Below, in pieces: positions 60,582 to 64,000 of a DNA stretch of 64,000 nucleotides. Numbering within the stretch: the first letter of the stretch is position 1; every line of letters starts with the position of its first letter. Origin of the DNA: Bacteroidota bacterium (GTDB lineage: Bacteria > Bacteroidota > Bacteroidia > Bacteroidales > F082); assembly GCA_009773165.1 (NCBI GenBank), contig WOUZ01000014.1, positions 23,962-87,961 of the forward strand, given 5' to 3'. The position numbers were made by a program, and so were the translations under genes. A model generated the notes under the pieces. It was not told the origin of the DNA, did no database searches, and saw only the letters and a program-made list of their open reading frames with translations.

Positions 60582-62867
60582 TTATTCTTCGCAAATTTTA
60601 AGCTTGGCAAATTTAAGTAGCAATTGCTTTTGTCCGATACCTGCAAAAAAAACGGTTGCTTTTCGATTAGCTCCTGTTCCTTCCATTTGAATGATCTTCC
60701 CTTTACCAAATTTCTGATGTTCTACCACCATTCCATTCTGAAGTGCATCAATTTCGGATGGTTCAAATGGTTCATCAGAGGATGTGTGCTCAGTTACAGC
60801 TGAAGCCGAAGGACGTTCTGTCGTATGGTGTTTGCCAGGGAACATCGATGACTGTTTTTGCTTATAATCTGCCTGATTTCTTTTCGGACTTTCAACAAAT
60901 TTACTGTCGATATCTTCAATAAACCGGCTCGGTTCGCTGAGTGTGAGGTTACCCCAACGATACCTGCTTTCAGCATAACTGATCGTCACTTTTTCCTGTG
61001 CCCGTGTCAAAGCCACATAAAACAACCTGCGTTCTTCTTCGAGCTCAGCCCTCGTCCCGAGTGACTGGATAGAAGGAAACAAATTTTCTTCCAGGCCAAC
61101 GATATAAACGTAAGGAAATTCAAGTCCTTTGGCGGCATGAATTGTCATCAAACTTACATAGTCGGTATGCTCAATGTCATCTTTTTTATCAGCATCAGTG
61201 AGTAGCGCAACCTCTTGCATAAAGTGACCTAAAGATCGCTGTGGGACACCTTCCTCGCCCAGTTCGCCGGCTTCAGGTTCGCGCTCGGCATATTCCATAA
61301 TAGCATTTAACAGTTCTTCGATGTTTTCGATTCGATTGACTGATTCAATATTGTCTTCCTCTTTGAGGGCTCCTACGATGCCAACAGAATTGGTAATATG
61401 CTGAGCCAACTCGAAGGCATTACGCTTATCCAGTTGAGCTACAAAACTTCTGATCATTGTTGAAAAGTCAGCCAGTTTGCCAATGGTGCCGCGATTCAAC
61501 TCGTTTAGGCGTTGGTCAGGATTAGAAATAAGTTTCATGATACTGCATTGATGCTCGTTGCTTAGCACCTGGAGTTTCTCAATGGTCGTTTTTCCAATCC
61601 CCCTGACAGGATAATTGATGACCCGCAACAATGCTTCCTCATCATTGGGATTGATGACCAACCTAAAATAGGAGAGCAGGTCTTTTACTTCCTTTCGGCT
61701 GTAAAACGAGAGCCCTCCGTAAATCCGGTAAGGTATTCCCTGGCGTCGCAAAGCCTCTTCCATGGAGCGCGACTGTGCATTGGTACGGTACAGGATAGCA
61801 AAGTGGCTGTTTGGTAATTGTTTGGCCATCTTAAATCCAAAGATAGAATTAGCTACAAGCGTTCCCTCCTCATTGTCGGAGGTGGCGCGAAGTAAGCTGA
61901 TAGGCATCCCTTCTTCATTCTCGGTCCAAACCGTTTTTTTAATCTGATCTTTATTCTTAGCTATCACTCCATTCGCAGCATTGACGATGGTTTGAGTGGA
62001 GCGATAGTTTTGTTCCAGCCGATAAAGCTGATGATCAGGATAATCGTGCTTGAAGTTGAGAATATTTTGAATATTGGCTCCCCTGAAAGCATAGATACTT
62101 TGGGCATCATCACCTACAACGGTAATATTTTCATGCAATGCAGCCATCCTTTTGATAATAAGGTACTGAGCATGATTAGTATCCTGGTACTCATCCACAA
62201 GAATAAAGCGGAAGCGATGTTGGTACTTATGCAAAACTTCAGGGAAATCGCGGAAAAGGAGGTTTGTATTAAAAAGCAGATCGTCAAAATCCATTGCATC
62301 TGCTCGTTTCAGCCGGGCATTATATGTCTTAAAAATCTCACCCGTAAGTGGCTTTCCGGCAGCTGCATCAGCAGTTTGCACCTCAGGGTTGTTAAGATAA
62401 TCAGAAGCAGAAAAGAGGTTCGATTTCGCGTTGGAAATTCGATGCAAAATATATGATGGATTATATACTTTAGGATCGAGGTTGAGTTCGCTGAGGATGC
62501 TGCGGATAAGGCGTTTGGTGTCCTCAGTATCATAGATCGTAAAGTTCTGGGGATATCCCAGATGATGTCCTTCAACCCTTAATATGCGCGCAAAAACAGA
62601 GTGGAAGGTTCCCATCCATACATTACGGCCTTCACTATCACCAATCAGTCCCATGATACGTTCCTTCATTTCACGGGCTGCCTTATTTGTAAATGTAAGT
62701 GCTAAAATGGAATAAGGGTCAGCACCTTCCTGTAACAGATAGGCGATTCGATATGTAAGAGCACGTGTTTTTCCTGCCCCTGCGCCTGCAATGATCATCA
62801 CGGGACCTTGCGTATGAACAACAGCATCCTTTTGGGGATCATTAAGTTGCGTGAGTAAATCAGTCAC
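60582..62867 (-). CDS. ATP-dependent DNA helicase UvrD/PcrA
   Basis: About 761 residues. Superfamily 1A 3'-5' helicase of DNA repair and replication. Motif I is GAGAGKTRALTYR, motif II VDEYQDTNHAQY, motif III GDDAQSIYAFRGA, motif IV RLEQNYRST, motif V MTIHAAKGLEFPYV, and motif VI YVALTRAQ. A C-terminal Tudor-like tail (MVVEHQKFGKGKI) is typical of PcrA. I chose GTG 62865-62867 (VTDLLTQLNDPQ) because the promoter element at 62887-62894 lies inside the longer frame from 62915. Confidence 0.93.
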   Translation of the reverse strand: MTDLLTQLNDPQKDAVVHTQGPVMIIAGAGAGKTRALTYRIAYLLQEGADPYSILALTFTNKAAREMKERIMGLIGDSEGRNVWMGTFHSVFARILRVEGHHLGYPQNFTIYDTEDTKRLIRSILSELNLDPKVYNPSYILHRISNAKSNLFSASDYLNNPEVQTADAAAGKPLTGEIFKTYNARLKRADAMDFDDLLFNTNLLFRDFPEVLHKYQHRFRFILVDEYQDTNHAQYLIIKRMAALHENITVVGDDAQSIYAFRGANIQNILNFKHDYPDHQLYRLEQNYRSTQTIVNAANGVIAKNKDQIKKTVWTENEEGMPISLLRATSDNEEGTLVANSIFGFKMAKQLPNSHFAILYRTNAQSRSMEEALRRQGIPYRIYGGLSFYSRKEVKDLLSYFRLVINPNDEEALLRVINYPVRGIGKTTIEKLQVLSNEHQCSIMKLISNPDQRLNELNRGTIGKLADFSTMIRSFVAQLDKRNAFELAQHITNSVGIVGALKEEDNIESVNRIENIEELLNAIMEYAEREPEAGELGEEGVPQRSLGHFMQEVALLTDADKKDDIEHTDYVSLMTIHAAKGLEFPYVYIVGLEENLFPSIQSLGTRAELEEERRLFYVALTRAQEKVTISYAESRYRWGNLTLSEPSRFIEDIDSKFVESPKRNQADYKQKQSSMFPGKHHTTERPSASAVTEHTSSDEPFEPSEIDALQNGMVVEHQKFGKGKIIQMEGTGANRKATVFFAGIGQKQLLLKFAKLKICEE

Positions 62868-62886
62868 TGAATTGTATTTTGAGTCG

Positions 62887-62894
62887 CAAAAATA
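62887..62894 (-). promoter_or_regulatory. Promoter -7 element for the helicase gene
   Basis: The minus strand reads TATTTTTG, preceded after an 18-bp spacer by TTG. It is 19 bp upstream of GTG 62867 and lies within the longest open frame, so it decides the start. Confidence 0.7.
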
Positions 62895-62958
62895 CGGAAT
62901 TTGCTCCATTTTCAATCAAAAGGCTCATGAGTTTAGGGATGATTGTTTGAGTTTAGGG

Positions 62959-63112
62959 TTGATTTGTTGATTCGTTGATTTGTTGATGGCGGACGCATCT
63001 CTTGAGAATGTTTTAGAATCAACATTTTTGAGAAGTTGATTTGTTGATTCGTTGATTTGTTGATGGCGGACGCATCTCTTGAGAATATTATAGAATCAAC
63101 ATTTTTGAGGCG
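62959..63112. repeat. Tandem duplication, two copies of 77 bp
   Basis: Copy 1 is 62959-63035 and copy 2 is 63036-63112, differing at only a few positions. Each starts with four 8-bp subunits (TTGATTTG, TTGATTCG, TTGATTTG, TTGATGGC), followed by GGACGCATCTCTTGAGAAT and AGAATCAAC. At the junction AATCAAC and GTTGATT can form a 7-bp stem. It lies between the helicase promoter and the end of the DUF3024 gene. Confidence 0.93.
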
Positions 63113-63180
63113 TGATTAGCATTAAATGTGGCCAATAAATTTCTTATACGTTTTTGCCTTTTGTCTTCTATCTTCAAATT

Positions 63181-63528
63181 TTATCCAAAAAAACAATGAT
63201 ACTCATCTTCTTCAACGGTTTCAATAAATTCCTGAAATGTATTAACAAAGGGTTTTGGGTGATAAGAGTACCACTTTAGATTGCCTCGCATCCAGAAAAT
63301 TTTCCATTGTTTTTTAGCCTTTACATACGTAGCTTTTGCAATTTCAGATTCAATAATAACATCAGGATTCATGTAGTTAGGTCGTATTTCCATGAAAAAG
63401 ACACTTTGGTTTTGTATGTGATAACCAAAATCAAGTTTTTTGCGTGTCTCGGTATCGGGACGAAATCTTTCCAAAAAATTTTCCATTACCTCGATAACAT
63501 TCAGCGTATTACTGACATCTAGATTCAT
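63181..63528 (-). CDS. DUF3024 domain protein
   Basis: A 115-residue cytoplasmic protein. The C-terminal half, AKATYVKAKKQWKIFWMRG through LKWYSYHPKPFVN and ending EEDEYHCFFG, matches DUF3024, a small domain of unknown function with many aromatic residues. The N-terminal half has EIRPNYMNPDVIIE. Typical length is similar. No clear promoter; no neighbours that suggest a role. Confidence 0.8.
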   Translation of the reverse strand: MNLDVSNTLNVIEVMENFLERFRPDTETRKKLDFGYHIQNQSVFFMEIRPNYMNPDVIIESEIAKATYVKAKKQWKIFWMRGNLKWYSYHPKPFVNTFQEFIETVEEDEYHCFFG

Positions 63529-63890
63529 TTTCTTTTTTTTTCAAAAGTATTAACATTTAAATTGTTAACAAATAGATTGATAGAGTTAAATAATTAGGGA
63601 TCGCATCATGTTGTCTTAATTTACTTGTTGGTTAGGTTTTAGTCCAGATCAACCGATTGAAATGTATAATTCAGTCTCGATTGGATGAATTTGAGTTGTC
63701 GTAAATAATGAAAACACCAAAAAGACAGATTTTCTTAAACCTCCATATATATAGGTATGAAAGCAGCATTTTACGTTTTGAAAACAAAATTATGTAAAGA
63801 CACTTAGAAACACCACAACGTTTTTTGATCTATCTTTTTCATTTTCTTTTCATTTGAACTGCATTTTGTGCAAAAAAAAGATAAAAAAGA
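63529..63890. other. AT-rich intergenic region
   Basis: About 360 bp between the DUF3024 start and the promoter at the right edge. AT-rich, with no open frame of note and no recognised RNA gene. Confidence 0.5.
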
Positions 63891-63921
63891 TTTGGCAGAG
63901 TGAAAATAATGTGTAATTTTG
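63891..63921 (+). promoter_or_regulatory. Perfect -33/-7 promoter at the right edge
   Basis: TTTG (63891-63894), a spacer of exactly 19 bp and TAATTTTG (63914-63921): a complete match to the Bacteroidota housekeeping promoter. The gene it drives lies beyond 64000. Confidence 0.85.
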
Positions 63922-63926
63922 CAGCC

Positions 63927-63945
63927 CCAATTCGATAAGAGTTGG
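63927..63945 (+). other. 5' leader hairpin
   Basis: CCAATTC pairs with GAGTTGG (one G-T pair) around GATAA. It begins at the predicted transcription start, so the transcript would carry a stem at its very 5' end. Confidence 0.45.
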
Positions 63946-64000
63946 AATATACTGGAAACGATATAGTTAAAAGGAACCTGAAAAGCTTAACCGTCATAGG

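Overview
The window is a stretch of Bacteroidota chromosome with moderate-to-low GC. The assignment rests on three things. First, gene content: SecDF fused in one chain, alternative complex III, a fused CcoN-CcoO oxidase subunit, and DUF4834, DUF4290 and DUF4920 proteins. Second, a promoter element of the form TAnnTTTG, typical of the Bacteroidota housekeeping sigma factor, lies in front of many genes. Third, Shine-Dalgarno sequences are generally absent. No phage, insertion sequence, CRISPR array, rRNA or tRNA was recognised. Nearly everything is core metabolism, respiration and envelope biology. An aerobic or microaerobic member of the Bacteroidales/Marinilabiliales-like part of the phylum would fit, but the genus cannot be told from this sequence.

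Layout. 1-357: tandem array with an exact 21-bp period that continues off the left edge. 374-10207 (minus strand): NatAB-like ABC exporter, CorC/HlyC-type membrane protein, GH97 glycosidase, then a DUF4834-YfhO-glycosyltransferase operon. 10760-15213 (minus): ribosomal protein L34 (a small gene), dipeptidase PepD, an MFS carrier resembling MFSD1, and RsmG, with a gene-poor gap holding two palindromic operator-like sites. 15350-19367: a glucosaminidase/LysM cell-wall enzyme, a cytochrome c/DUF4920 lipoprotein pair, and a Pit phosphate transporter with its DUF47 partner. 19710-29007 (plus): SecDF, TatA, a PorE-like TPR/beta-propeller/OmpA protein with an unusual C-terminal domain, PurM, RF1 and PyrF. 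29044-32145 (minus): IlvE, DUF554, methyltransferase. 32444-36282 (plus): HtpG, LemA and two TPM-domain proteins.

36561-54147 (plus) is the centrepiece, a respiratory block. It carries actABCD-F-E (alternative complex III, quinol:cytochrome c reductase), then SlyD-like FKBP, a DUF3365 haem lipoprotein and the copper P-type ATPase CcoI. These are followed by ccoS, ccoNO, ccoQ, ccoP, ccoG, ccoH and a TauE/SafE-type membrane protein. Together the genes encode quinol oxidation, electron transfer and oxygen reduction by a cbb3 oxidase, plus the copper supply and assembly factors for that oxidase. No aa3 oxidase is present in the window.

54185-63528 (minus): a second NatAB-like exporter, DnaJ and GrpE, MurA, DUF4290, a UvrD/PcrA helicase, a 77-bp tandem duplication and a DUF3024 protein. 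A perfect promoter at the right edge drives a transcript that leaves the window.

The best leads for something new are the 21-bp array, the paired operator-like palindromes, the shared heat-shock-type element upstream of htpG and grpE, and the retropepsin-like domain without a catalytic aspartate on the PorE-like protein. No clearly new multi-gene system was found.
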